A stretch of DNA of 64,000 nt, taken from assembly GCA_016845105.1 (NCBI GenBank), contig JAERTF010000165.1:1-64000 (forward strand), given 5' to 3'. The position numbers and the translations under genes were made by a program. The notes beneath the pieces were generated by a model. That model saw only the letters and a list, made by a program, of their open reading frames with translations, searched no databases and was not told the DNA's origin. How positions within the stretch are numbered: position 1 is the stretch's first letter; every line of letters starts with the position of its first letter. Source of the DNA: Bacteroidota bacterium (GTDB taxonomy: Bacteria; Bacteroidota; Bacteroidia; Bacteroidales; F082). Positions 52,498 to 61,578 of this stretch are shown here, piece after piece.

Positions 52498-54957
52498 CTA
52501 CTTTTTTTGTGTTTTAACTAAATCAACGCCCTTTTCAATTGATTTCAAGTGAAGGTCCATCTGAGGGAATGGTATATTTATTCCTTCTTTAACCAGAATA
52601 TCATGAACTCCAAATACAATATCACTCCTAATCCTGATCCACTCATGATATTTAGAAGTCCAGAACAATAGTCTAAAATCCAATGAACTGTCCCCTAAAC
52701 CTTGAAAAAACACATTTGGTGCTGGATCATCTAATATATCGGCATGCTCATTAAGAACTTGTGTAAATAACTCCTCAACTTTGTGTGGATCTGTCCCATA
52801 TGCTACACCGGCCATTACCTCAATCCTTCTCTTTTGATCAGAAAGTGTCCAATTTACAACCTCATTTGATATGAGCTGACCATTGGGAACTATTACATCG
52901 GCCCCTTCAAACGTCTTAATATTGCTCGATCGAATACCAATTGATTGGACCTTGCCAATTAGTTGCTTTACTTCAATGGTATCACCAATCTGAATAGGTC
53001 GTTCAAAAAGCAAAATAAACCCCGACACTATATTGTTGAAAATGTTCTGCAACCCAAACCCAATACCAACTCCAAAGGCACCAGCCATAACTGTTAGGCT
53101 ATCAAGCGGCATTCCTGCTGCAGTAATTGCCAGAAGAACTCCGATAGCAATAAGACTATACCTGACCATAACTGCTATTGTATGGGGAAGTCCCTTTTCT
53201 AACTTAAAATTATTGAGAATATCTTGTTCTAAAATAATCCGTATCATTTTTGATATAACTACCGATAGCCATATAACAATAAAAAACATAAATATATCTG
53301 CAAGGTTAAATGATGCGGATCCAATGTTAATTTCATTTGTAAAAAACTCAGTTAATGCTTCCAAAAAGATTCTTTTTAGATTCAATAAGTTTAACATACC
53401 TAATATCCAAAAAATAACTAAAACAATATTCACAATTGATATTGCTCTTCTTTTTATCGTATCTCCATGAAATCTAATAATATTTAACCTATGCAAATAT
53501 GAACTATCAATGCCAAAGGATATAAAACCATTTAATACAATTATAGTTGAAAAAACAAGAAGACCACTAAATATATTCGCAACTGGAACATTTATAGCAA
53601 CTTCAGCCAATGTGGTTGATCCGTACAAGAGTCCAATAAATCCAGCAAATGCAAAAAACAGATGAATAAATAAAATTAGAATTACAAACCCATTGAAAAA
53701 CCCGTTTTTAAGTTTATTTTTTTGGAAGTAAACAATTAAACTGGAGAGTACGTAAAGCTCAATAATTGCTGCTAACATTAAAATAACCATATAGTATAGG
53801 TTATCAGGAGGGAAAATGATATAAAAAAAATTTAGTATGATAACAGCACCCAATAAGTATATATATTGATAAAATCTTCTTTTAACTAGTGTTCGGGCAA
53901 TTAACATCAATGGAATGGTGACAATTAGCACTAAGAAGTCTTTAAGTATTTCAGGTCGATCAGAAAATAGGGAAGATGATAAGAAAACACCGACAATTAA
54001 GGCTGCACTTACACTTTGGGACATAACCTTCACTAAAACTCTTCTATAGAAGGAGTTATCCGTAACATCAATGGAAGCCAACTTATGTTTGATCCTTATA
54101 AATAAAACTATAAGTACTACAAGGAATACAAGTTGTAGTGTTAGGCTTGGCAACTTATTGTCCATAAAAAACAAGAACTCTTTTATTTCTGAATTGTAAA
54201 AGTCCTTCAACGGGACAATTAAACTTCTTTTATTCGGATCACGATAATCAATAGAAAATATTGATGGTTCGTTTTGCACAAAAATCTCCTTCTTTTTCTC
54301 AACATATGTTTGATCAATTTTTACAATTAGATCATTTAGTACGACCTCAGCTTCAGTAGTTTTATTAAGTGACACCAATAAAGCATCGCTTTTAGTTTGA
54401 AGAATTAATTTGAGTGAATCCAAATCAAGGAGAAGCATATCAACCCTCTTAATTATTGATGATTCAGACTCCTTTTCTTCGATTATGCTTTTGGTATTTT
54501 TCCATATTAGGATATCATCAATGCACTTCTTTTTATAATCGTTTAAGATTCTAATTTCATAGGCCAGATCTGTTTTTTCAACGCTTAGTAGATCTAATAG
54601 TTTTTTCCAATAAACTAATTTATTGCTTAAAAACCTTGTATTCTTAGAATTCAAATCGATTTCACGATCAATTATTAACAAACTATCTAACCTGTGAATA
54701 ATTGAGTCATTTCTAGACTTTATTGTCTCAATTTTTTCCATTGAGATTATGGACTCCTTTAATCGTTTCGTCTCTGAAAATACCTCACCTGATTTGATTG
54801 AAATCTCGGATATTTTAATTGATTTAAACTCCTGTGTTATAGAATCTTGAATAGGTGTGGTGGTTGATTGGCCAACAACAGAAGAATTAACTAATAGTAA
54901 ATATAATGTAACTATCAGTATTTTTATGGTCAAAAGAGATCGAATTATTGTTTTCAT
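52498..54957 (-). CDS. Large MscS-type mechanosensitive channel (MscK/YbdG-like)
   Basis: Mechanosensitive channel of 819 residues. A signal peptide (MKTIIRSLLTIKILIVTLYLLLVNSSVVGQ) is followed by a periplasmic coiled-coil domain of about 240 residues, then roughly ten membrane helices, then the MscS core. The pore helix region is LDSLTVMAGAFGVGIGFGLQNIFNNIVSGF, and the beta domain carries ERPIQIGDTIEVKQLIGKVQSIGIRSSNIKTFEGADVIVPNGQLIS. This arrangement is that of MscK-like proteins. The ATG at 54957 is chosen because the frame's first codon at 54984 is TTG and the ATG gives a clean signal peptide. It relieves osmotic pressure. The following gene encodes a beta-barrel protein. Confidence 0.9.
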   Translation of the reverse strand: MKTIIRSLLTIKILIVTLYLLLVNSSVVGQSTTTPIQDSITQEFKSIKISEISIKSGEVFSETKRLKESIISMEKIETIKSRNDSIIHRLDSLLIIDREIDLNSKNTRFLSNKLVYWKKLLDLLSVEKTDLAYEIRILNDYKKKCIDDILIWKNTKSIIEEKESESSIIKRVDMLLLDLDSLKLILQTKSDALLVSLNKTTEAEVVLNDLIVKIDQTYVEKKKEIFVQNEPSIFSIDYRDPNKRSLIVPLKDFYNSEIKEFLFFMDNKLPSLTLQLVFLVVLIVLFIRIKHKLASIDVTDNSFYRRVLVKVMSQSVSAALIVGVFLSSSLFSDRPEILKDFLVLIVTIPLMLIARTLVKRRFYQYIYLLGAVIILNFFYIIFPPDNLYYMVILMLAAIIELYVLSSLIVYFQKNKLKNGFFNGFVILILFIHLFFAFAGFIGLLYGSTTLAEVAINVPVANIFSGLLVFSTIIVLNGFISFGIDSSYLHRLNIIRFHGDTIKRRAISIVNIVLVIFWILGMLNLLNLKRIFLEALTEFFTNEINIGSASFNLADIFMFFIVIWLSVVISKMIRIILEQDILNNFKLEKGLPHTIAVMVRYSLIAIGVLLAITAAGMPLDSLTVMAGAFGVGIGFGLQNIFNNIVSGFILLFERPIQIGDTIEVKQLIGKVQSIGIRSSNIKTFEGADVIVPNGQLISNEVVNWTLSDQKRRIEVMAGVAYGTDPHKVEELFTQVLNEHADILDDPAPNVFFQGLGDSSLDFRLLFWTSKYHEWIRIRSDIVFGVHDILVKEGINIPFPQMDLHLKSIEKGVDLVKTQKK

Positions 54958-54992
54958 GGTCCAGTAATTATTATCAACAATCAATTAATCTT

Positions 54993-55000
54993 CAAATATA
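54993..55000 (-). promoter_or_regulatory. TAnnTTTG promoter box for the MscS gene
   Basis: CAAATATA on the plus strand reads TATATTTG on the minus strand, 35 bases upstream of the chosen ATG at 54957. It supports that start. Confidence 0.5.
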
Positions 55001-55174
55001 TTGATTAAACTTTGAACACTCAATAATATTTTAAATAGCTCCACCAATTGGTAAGAAATCAATTGAATCTTTTTTACAGTCTTCAAATTAGGATTATCAG
55101 AACAATCAATTTAGATTTGCATCAACCATTTCATGGTTTAGAGTGTCTAATAATTATAACTTTAATTAAATCTT

Positions 55175-58100
55175 ATGAGATTCATTTTTACATTTTGTTT
55201 AGCAATTATGACAGTGTCCCTTTGTGCTCAATCCGTTGGAGATACAATTGTAGTACCTACCTTCAACTATTCACAAACTTCAGGTAGTGGCATTAGAGAT
55301 ACAATAATTGATTTTCCTGATAATTCAAATCAAACCTTTGAGAAAGTAATAATGTTATACAATATGAGATGTAAAGATGGTTTGGTATCGATACCTGGTA
55401 ATACAAACCGGGGTTGTGGCGAATGGGATTATTCATGTAACACATATATTACTGATTCTACAAGAGTTGATTCTGTTATTAGTTTTACGAATTCACACAT
55501 AATTTCCAATTTCAGTGGGAGTAGTTTTAACTATGTTGAAGACCCAATGTATGATCACTATCAGTCAATGCAACATGACGCAATTGTAACCAATATCAGT
55601 TCAGAGACTCAGTCAACCGTTGGAACAGGGACTCTTAATCTTGAACATGTCATTGGTACAGATAACAATTCTGGCAAATCACAATATTTATTTACTTCTT
55701 CAGAGCTTGTTTCTGCAGGAGTAATTTCTGGCGATATTGATGGACTTCTTATAAATTCAGGAAATAATGAATCAGCTGACTTTTTAAGAATAAGAATAAA
55801 AGAAACGACCGCTTCTACATTATCAAATACTATTCCTGAAACTAACGGCTTTACAGAAGTTTTCTACAATAATACAACTCTCGCTACTAGCGAAAACAGA
55901 CTTCAGTTTCATACACCATTTTCATGGGACGGAGTTTCAAATCTCATTGTTGAATTTTCATTCACAAATGACAATCCAGGAACCGCACTTGGTATAACTG
56001 GAGAAGATACTGGAAATAATTACGGACTATATACCAGCACAGATAATCACATGATATTCAATGCCTTTAATTATATTGAAGCTATTGACTATAAAGGTAT
56101 TGAGGGCTCAGCTGATCGTACATGTGAATCATGGATAAAAACAAGTGTTAACAATAAGGAAATTATCAGCTGGGGGAAAAATGCAGCTTCTCAAAAATGG
56201 GTGTTCCGAGTAAATAATGATGGTACAATAAGAGTTGAGGTAAATGGTGGTAATATATGGGGCACAACTCTGGTTGATGATAATGAATGGCATCATGTGG
56301 CATGCGTCTTTTCTGGTACAGATGTGACTGATGTATTACTCTACGTTGATGGTCAACTAGAAACCATTGGTGGAAGTTCAGCTGAACCCGTTAACACAAA
56401 TACAACCAATGGTATAAATCTGAGAGTAAGCAAAGGCGTTAACACAAGATATTTTGATGGAATCATTGATGAGGTAAGAGTTTGGGACGCTGCTCTATCA
56501 CAACAGGAAATTCAGGATTATTTGTACAAAAGCATCGATTCGTCACATCCCAAATACGGCAATCTTGTTTTATATTACCCTTTAAATGAGGGCAATGGCA
56601 CGGATATTTATGACCAGAGTACAAATTCCAGAAATGCTAAAATCATTAATGGATCGATATGGGGCAATAGTCAAGGAATTGATATCTTTAAGGATTTCTT
56701 TTTAACATCCGAACGACCAAATCTAACTTTCCTTCAGGGTAACTATACTTTGAATATTATTGATAACCTAGTTACATCCAATATTATGTTGGTTCCTAAA
56801 ACTGTGATCGAATATGAGGTAATCCCAAAATATGGCACCATGAAAAGTGATAGTTTAAACGAACTAATGAACACTTTAATGTGGGAAGAAGGTTATGAAG
56901 TAACTCACAATACTAATGGTTCTCCCATTGACTCAACTTTTATTGCTGCAGATGGAACAATCCAGATCACAGAGCTTACATATTTTAAAAGATATCCTTC
57001 AAAATATGAAATAATGTCGTTTGTAACTCCATATGGGATATATCTTGATTTAGGAATGGAAGGTAAAACCTGGGCATTTGATGTTACCGATTATACTCCG
57101 ATACTAAAAGGTAGCAAAAGGATGACCATTGAACGTGGAGGACAGCGTCAAGAGGACATGGATATCCAGTTCTTATTTATTATTGGAACTCCACCCCATA
57201 ATATATTAGATATAAATCAAATATGGAGACCAGATAGCCGAGGATATACAAGTATCATAGATAATACATCATTTGAACCAAGAAACTTTTCATTTGATTC
57301 AGATGGTGATATGTTCAAGTTCCGTTCGGTAATTACAGGTCATGGTCAGCAGGGTGAGTTTAGTCCTAGATGGCATAACTTAAATATTGATGAGGGTGAT
57401 ATTGAATATACTTGGAAAGTATGGACAGAGTGTGCTGATAACGCTATATATCCCCAGGGTGGAACTTGGATTTATGACAGAGCCGGGTGGTGTCCTGGAG
57501 CTCCTAGTATCCTTTATGAATATGATATTACCGAATATGTTACAGCTGGTCAAAGTCATGTTCTTGATTATGGCTTGGAATATGCAAATGGAACATCAAA
57601 TTACATTGTAAATAATCAACTTGTAACCTATGGAGCTCCAAATTTTAATTTAGATGCTGCAATTGTTGGTGTACTAAAGCCAAATAACAAAGAAGCTAGT
57701 GGCGAGAGATTTAATCCTGCATGTTCTTATCCTGAAATAATCGTTCAAAATACTGGTTCGTCAACAATTTCAAATTTAGATTTTGAGTACTCAGTAGAAG
57801 GCGGAGAAACGGAATCATACAAGTGGTATGGAACACTAGAATTCCTGGAAAAGGATACAATTGTATTACCAATTGACGATCTAACATTTTGGATTATTGG
57901 CTCGAACACATTCAATGCTGCAGTTGTTAAAGCCAACGATCAAGTTGATGAATATGAGTATAATAACACATACACGACTTCTTTTGAAGACATTCATGTA
58001 TATCCCGACGGAAATTATTATACGATTCAATTAAAGACTAATAATTTTGGGTATCAATCATCCTATAAACTCACAAATGGCGCCGGAACTCAATTATTCG

Positions 58101-58606
58101 AACGCCATAACTGTGACGACAATACTATTTATGAAGATGAGTTTTATCTGCTTCCTGGATGTTATTACTTACAAATTGATGATCTGGGAGATAATGGATT
58201 AGAGTTTTGGGCACAAGCAAACCAGGGTGTTGGGTATTTTAGAATCCTTAATTCGGATGGTGTTGCTCTTCACACATTTGAACCTGACTTTGGTAGTTAT
58301 GCTAGTTTTGAATTTGGTGTTGGCAATATTACAGATATACAAGAATCAGATAATTCTTTTGAATATAGGGTATATCCGAATCCAACAACAGATTTGATCA
58401 GGATTGAGATCAAGAGCAATTTTAGTGATATTGTTATAGCCAGAATTGAGAACATGGTAGGAAAAACATTACTGGAAAAAGAGATATTTGTTGGTATAGA
58501 TATGATTTCCTATGAATTGGATTTGAAAAGTTTACCTTCGGGGGTATATTTTCTAAATCTTAGTTACGGAAATAAGGCATATACCGAAAAAGTGATTAAA
58601 TATTAA
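55175..58606 (+). CDS. T9SS-exported PNGase F-like glycosidase with LamG insert
   Basis: Secreted 1143-residue protein related to peptide-N-glycosidase F, which removes N-glycans from asparagine. A signal peptide (residues 1-18) leads to the PNGase F N-domain with CGEWDYSCNTYI (Cys81, Asp85, at the position of catalytic Asp60 of PNGase F). The chain then leaves the fold for about 500 residues that include a LamG/concanavalin-like domain (residues about 290-490). It re-enters at FVTPYGIYLDLG (616-627) and continues to the C-domain with GEFSPRW (Glu728, position of Glu206) and GTWIYDRAGWCPGAP. Glu653 may match Glu118. The C-terminus from about residue 1065 (YRVYPNPTTDLIRI to the end) is a type A T9SS sorting domain. 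Export by SprA is expected. Confidence 0.85.
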   Translation: MRFIFTFCLAIMTVSLCAQSVGDTIVVPTFNYSQTSGSGIRDTIIDFPDNSNQTFEKVIMLYNMRCKDGLVSIPGNTNRGCGEWDYSCNTYITDSTRVDSVISFTNSHIISNFSGSSFNYVEDPMYDHYQSMQHDAIVTNISSETQSTVGTGTLNLEHVIGTDNNSGKSQYLFTSSELVSAGVISGDIDGLLINSGNNESADFLRIRIKETTASTLSNTIPETNGFTEVFYNNTTLATSENRLQFHTPFSWDGVSNLIVEFSFTNDNPGTALGITGEDTGNNYGLYTSTDNHMIFNAFNYIEAIDYKGIEGSADRTCESWIKTSVNNKEIISWGKNAASQKWVFRVNNDGTIRVEVNGGNIWGTTLVDDNEWHHVACVFSGTDVTDVLLYVDGQLETIGGSSAEPVNTNTTNGINLRVSKGVNTRYFDGIIDEVRVWDAALSQQEIQDYLYKSIDSSHPKYGNLVLYYPLNEGNGTDIYDQSTNSRNAKIINGSIWGNSQGIDIFKDFFLTSERPNLTFLQGNYTLNIIDNLVTSNIMLVPKTVIEYEVIPKYGTMKSDSLNELMNTLMWEEGYEVTHNTNGSPIDSTFIAADGTIQITELTYFKRYPSKYEIMSFVTPYGIYLDLGMEGKTWAFDVTDYTPILKGSKRMTIERGGQRQEDMDIQFLFIIGTPPHNILDINQIWRPDSRGYTSIIDNTSFEPRNFSFDSDGDMFKFRSVITGHGQQGEFSPRWHNLNIDEGDIEYTWKVWTECADNAIYPQGGTWIYDRAGWCPGAPSILYEYDITEYVTAGQSHVLDYGLEYANGTSNYIVNNQLVTYGAPNFNLDAAIVGVLKPNNKEASGERFNPACSYPEIIVQNTGSSTISNLDFEYSVEGGETESYKWYGTLEFLEKDTIVLPIDDLTFWIIGSNTFNAAVVKANDQVDEYEYNNTYTTSFEDIHVYPDGNYYTIQLKTNNFGYQSSYKLTNGAGTQLFERHNCDDNTIYEDEFYLLPGCYYLQIDDLGDNGLEFWAQANQGVGYFRILNSDGVALHTFEPDFGSYASFEFGVGNITDIQESDNSFEYRVYPNPTTDLIRIEIKSNFSDIVIARIENMVGKTLLEKEIFVGIDMISYELDLKSLPSGVYFLNLSYGNKAYTEKVIKY

Positions 58607-58722
58607 GCAGAATAGCCTTCAATTTATAGTTTAAAGCTATGTGATGTTTTTGCTATTTATTTGATAAATTAGTAATAGCGTTAATAATAGTTTGCATCTA
58701 AAAAGCTAGATTTATTAATACT

Positions 58723-58730
58723 TATATTTG
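58723..58730 (+). promoter_or_regulatory. TAnnTTTG promoter box for the radical SAM genes
   Basis: TATATTTG followed by CAGC lies 20 bases upstream of the ATG at 58751. A TTTG at 58691-58694 is a poorly spaced candidate for the -33 element. Confidence 0.55.
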
Positions 58731-58750
58731 CAGCAATAATTTGCTGATAT

Positions 58751-60154
58751 ATGCTTAAAAAGAAAAGAAAACTATTACTTATAAATCCGCTAAATTCAGG
58801 AACTAAAGGCCTGATTATTCATAAAAAAGTGATATATCCTCCACTTGGGTTAGGAATAATTGCTACTCTAACTCCAGACAATTGGGAAGTAGAGCTGATG
58901 GATGAAAACTTTGAAGAGTTTCAATATAAAGAAGCAGATCTGGTAGCATTCACTGCACTAACATCTAGTGTTACTCGAGCATATGAAATAGCGGATATCT
59001 ACCGTAAAAAAGGCACAAAAACTGTTATAGGAGGTATCCATGTTTCAATGATGCCTGATGAAGCTATTAAACTAGTAGATACTGTTGTTATTGGCGAGGT
59101 AGAAAGTGTGTGGCCTACCCTTATTGAAGATTTTGAAAATGGTAATCTAAAGAGTAAATACATGGGCATGCTACTCTCAATGGAAAATGCTATTAGGCCC
59201 AAAAGAGACCTTTTTCATAAGGACTATAACTTTGCAAGTATTCAAACAACTCGAGGTTGCCCCATGAGCTGTGATTTCTGCTCTGTCCATACTTTCAATG
59301 GAAATTGTTATCGTTTGCGTCCTGTTGATGATGTGCTTGATGAACTTGAAACATTAGAACATAATATGGTATACTTTGTTGATGATAACCTTATCGGATA
59401 TGGTAAAAAATCTCAACAAAGAGCAATTGAATTATTTAACGGAATCATTGACAGAGGAATAAAGATAGAGTGGTTTTGCTCTGCATCAATGAACTTCGCA
59501 GATAATGAAGAGGTATTAGAACTTGCTTCAAAAGCAGGATGCAGAATGGTACTTCTTGGAATTGAGTCGGAAAGAATCGATCAGCTTCAGGACATGAATA
59601 AAAAGCTAAATGCAAAAATGGGTATCGATAGTTATGATAAAGTATTTAGTACAATACACAAATATGGAATAGCTGTCCTGGGGGCTTTTATTTATGGCCT
59701 GTCATCCGATACACCCGAGTCGATGGCAGCACGCACAGATTATATAAATAATGCTGCAATTGATGCTGTTCAGGCGACTATTCTTACACCACTTCCTGGA
59801 ACAGGTCTCTTTAATAAAATGATTGAAGAGAAGAAAATTACTTTAAATAACTACCCTGAAGATTGGCAACATTATCACTTTGGCAAAGTAGTTTTTGAAC
59901 ATGATATAATGGATCATGAAACAATAAGTAATGAAATAGCATCAAATTGGGATAAGCTCTACAATGAAAATACATTAAAAAAGAAATTTATTCGAACCCT
60001 AAAACAAACAAAAAGTCCTGTGGCAGGTATATGGTCTTACGGATCAAATTTACAATACTACAACCTAGTGTTTGAGCATGATAATAGTCGTCCACATCTT
60101 GACCTAGTTGACATTTTTGGGCTTAAGGATATTGATTCGAATCCATTTATTTAA
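58751..60154 (+). CDS. B12-binding-type radical SAM protein (first tandem copy)
   Basis: Radical SAM enzyme of 467 residues with an N-terminal cobalamin-binding-like domain (KLLLINPLNSG, then DENFEEFQYKEADLVAFTALTSSVTRA and GTKTVIGGIHVSMMPDEA). The radical SAM core has Cys-x3-Cys-x2-Cys in RGCPMSCDFCSVH, then VYFVDDNLIGYGKKS and LLGIESE. It resembles the HpnJ/HpnP-like and DUF4070-type class B proteins. The DxHxxG cobalamin loop of true methylases is not evident, so B12 may not bind. The substrate is unknown; relatives methylate or rearrange lipids and natural products. A paralogue follows after 16 bases, then cysteate synthase. Confidence 0.85.
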   Translation: MLKKKRKLLLINPLNSGTKGLIIHKKVIYPPLGLGIIATLTPDNWEVELMDENFEEFQYKEADLVAFTALTSSVTRAYEIADIYRKKGTKTVIGGIHVSMMPDEAIKLVDTVVIGEVESVWPTLIEDFENGNLKSKYMGMLLSMENAIRPKRDLFHKDYNFASIQTTRGCPMSCDFCSVHTFNGNCYRLRPVDDVLDELETLEHNMVYFVDDNLIGYGKKSQQRAIELFNGIIDRGIKIEWFCSASMNFADNEEVLELASKAGCRMVLLGIESERIDQLQDMNKKLNAKMGIDSYDKVFSTIHKYGIAVLGAFIYGLSSDTPESMAARTDYINNAAIDAVQATILTPLPGTGLFNKMIEEKKITLNNYPEDWQHYHFGKVVFEHDIMDHETISNEIASNWDKLYNENTLKKKFIRTLKQTKSPVAGIWSYGSNLQYYNLVFEHDNSRPHLDLVDIFGLKDIDSNPFI

Positions 60155-60170
60155 CATACAAAATCTGAGC

Positions 60171-61529
60171 ATGACAGTCAAAAAGAACAAGCTCTTACTA
60201 ATAAATCCTCTAAGTACTAAAAGGTCTGGATTAATACGTGCTCAAAAATCAATATACCCTCCAATGAGCTTGGCAATAGTTGCTGCTCTAACTCCTGATA
60301 ATTGGGAAATTGAATTACTCGATGAAAACTTTGATAGATTTGAATATCGTGATGCCGACTTAGTGGGATTAACTGCATTAACTTCACAGGTAACCCGTGC
60401 ATATGAAATTGCCGAAATCTACAATAATAAAAACATACCAACAGTTATTGGGGGCATACATGTTTCAGTAATGCCGGAAGAGGCGAAGAAATATGCTCAC
60501 ACTGTAGTTATTGGTGAAGCCGAAAGCATTTGGGCAAATGTAATCGAAGACTTTGAAAACAAATCGCTTAGAAAAGTCTATAATGGTAAACTCAACCCTC
60601 TAGTAAACTCACCCCAACCTCGTATCGATTTGTATAATCCAGGTTATGCATTTGGTAGTGTGCAAACTACCCGAGGGTGCCCAATGAGCTGTGATTTTTG
60701 CTCTGTTCACGCATTTAACGGTAAACAATACAGGCCCAGAAATATAAAGGATGTTGTGGATGACTTTGAAAAGATTCCTCAGGATAAAGTATATATTGTG
60801 GATGATAATTTCATTGGCTACTCAACTTCATCTACAGAAAGGGTTAAAGATATTTGTAGAGAAATTATAAAGAGAGGAATTAAGAAAAATTGGTTCTGCG
60901 CTGCTTCAATGAACATTGCTGATCATGACGACGTACTAAAACTGGCTGCAGATGCGGGTTGCAGAATGGTTTTTCTAGGGATAGAATCAGAATTAATAGA
61001 TCAGCTTGAAGCATCTAATAAAAAGATGAATATTAAAATAGGTATCGAGAATTTTTCAAAAGTTTACGACAAGCTACATGAATACGGAATTGCGGTTCTT
61101 GGCGCTTTTATTTATGGATTAGACTCCGACACCTCTAAAACTATCAAAAACAGAACACAATACTTACTCAATTCTAATATTGATGCAATGCAGGCAACCA
61201 TTCTAACTCCATTGCCTGGGACACCATTGTTTAAAAGGATGAAAGAAGAAGGACGTCTTATTTATGACAACTTTCCAGAGGACTGGGCTCACTATGATTT
61301 TGTTGAAGTAGTGTTTAATCCAAAACTTATGACTGCTAGTGATCTCACAAGTTCAGTAAATGAGGCATGGAACTCACTGTATGAGCCCAAAGGGCTGAAG
61401 AGGAAGTTTATTAATGCATTAAAAACTACCAGAAATCCAATTTCTGCAACATGGTCTTACAATTCTAATCTTCAATATCATGATATGATATATGAAAAAC
61501 AACACGAAAAAAAGAGTTTTAAAGAGTAG
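60171..61529 (+). CDS. B12-binding-type radical SAM protein (second tandem copy)
   Basis: Close paralogue of the preceding gene, 452 residues, with the same motifs at the same spacing: KLLLINPLSTKRSGLI, DENFDRFEYRDADLVGLTALTSQVTRAYEIAEIY, VIGGIHVSVMPEEA, RGCPMSCDFCSVHAFNG and FLGIESELIDQLEASNKK. I chose the ATG at 60171, which aligns MTVKKNKLLLINPL with the first copy; the frame opens at 60108 inside the upstream gene. Two tandem copies suggest either successive steps on one substrate or a heterodimer. As in its twin, no DxHxxG motif is visible. Confidence 0.85.
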   Translation: MTVKKNKLLLINPLSTKRSGLIRAQKSIYPPMSLAIVAALTPDNWEIELLDENFDRFEYRDADLVGLTALTSQVTRAYEIAEIYNNKNIPTVIGGIHVSVMPEEAKKYAHTVVIGEAESIWANVIEDFENKSLRKVYNGKLNPLVNSPQPRIDLYNPGYAFGSVQTTRGCPMSCDFCSVHAFNGKQYRPRNIKDVVDDFEKIPQDKVYIVDDNFIGYSTSSTERVKDICREIIKRGIKKNWFCAASMNIADHDDVLKLAADAGCRMVFLGIESELIDQLEASNKKMNIKIGIENFSKVYDKLHEYGIAVLGAFIYGLDSDTSKTIKNRTQYLLNSNIDAMQATILTPLPGTPLFKRMKEEGRLIYDNFPEDWAHYDFVEVVFNPKLMTASDLTSSVNEAWNSLYEPKGLKRKFINALKTTRNPISATWSYNSNLQYHDMIYEKQHEKKSFKE

Positions 61530-61545
61530 TCAAAGCTCTATTTCA

Positions 61546-61553
61546 TATTTTTG
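61546..61553 (+). promoter_or_regulatory. TAnnTTTG promoter box for cysteate synthase
   Basis: TATTTTTG lies 25 bases upstream of the ATG at 61579, so the gene may be transcribed separately from the radical SAM pair that ends at 61529. Confidence 0.45.
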
Positions 61554-61578
61554 CCATTTATAAACGATGAAGTAAAAG

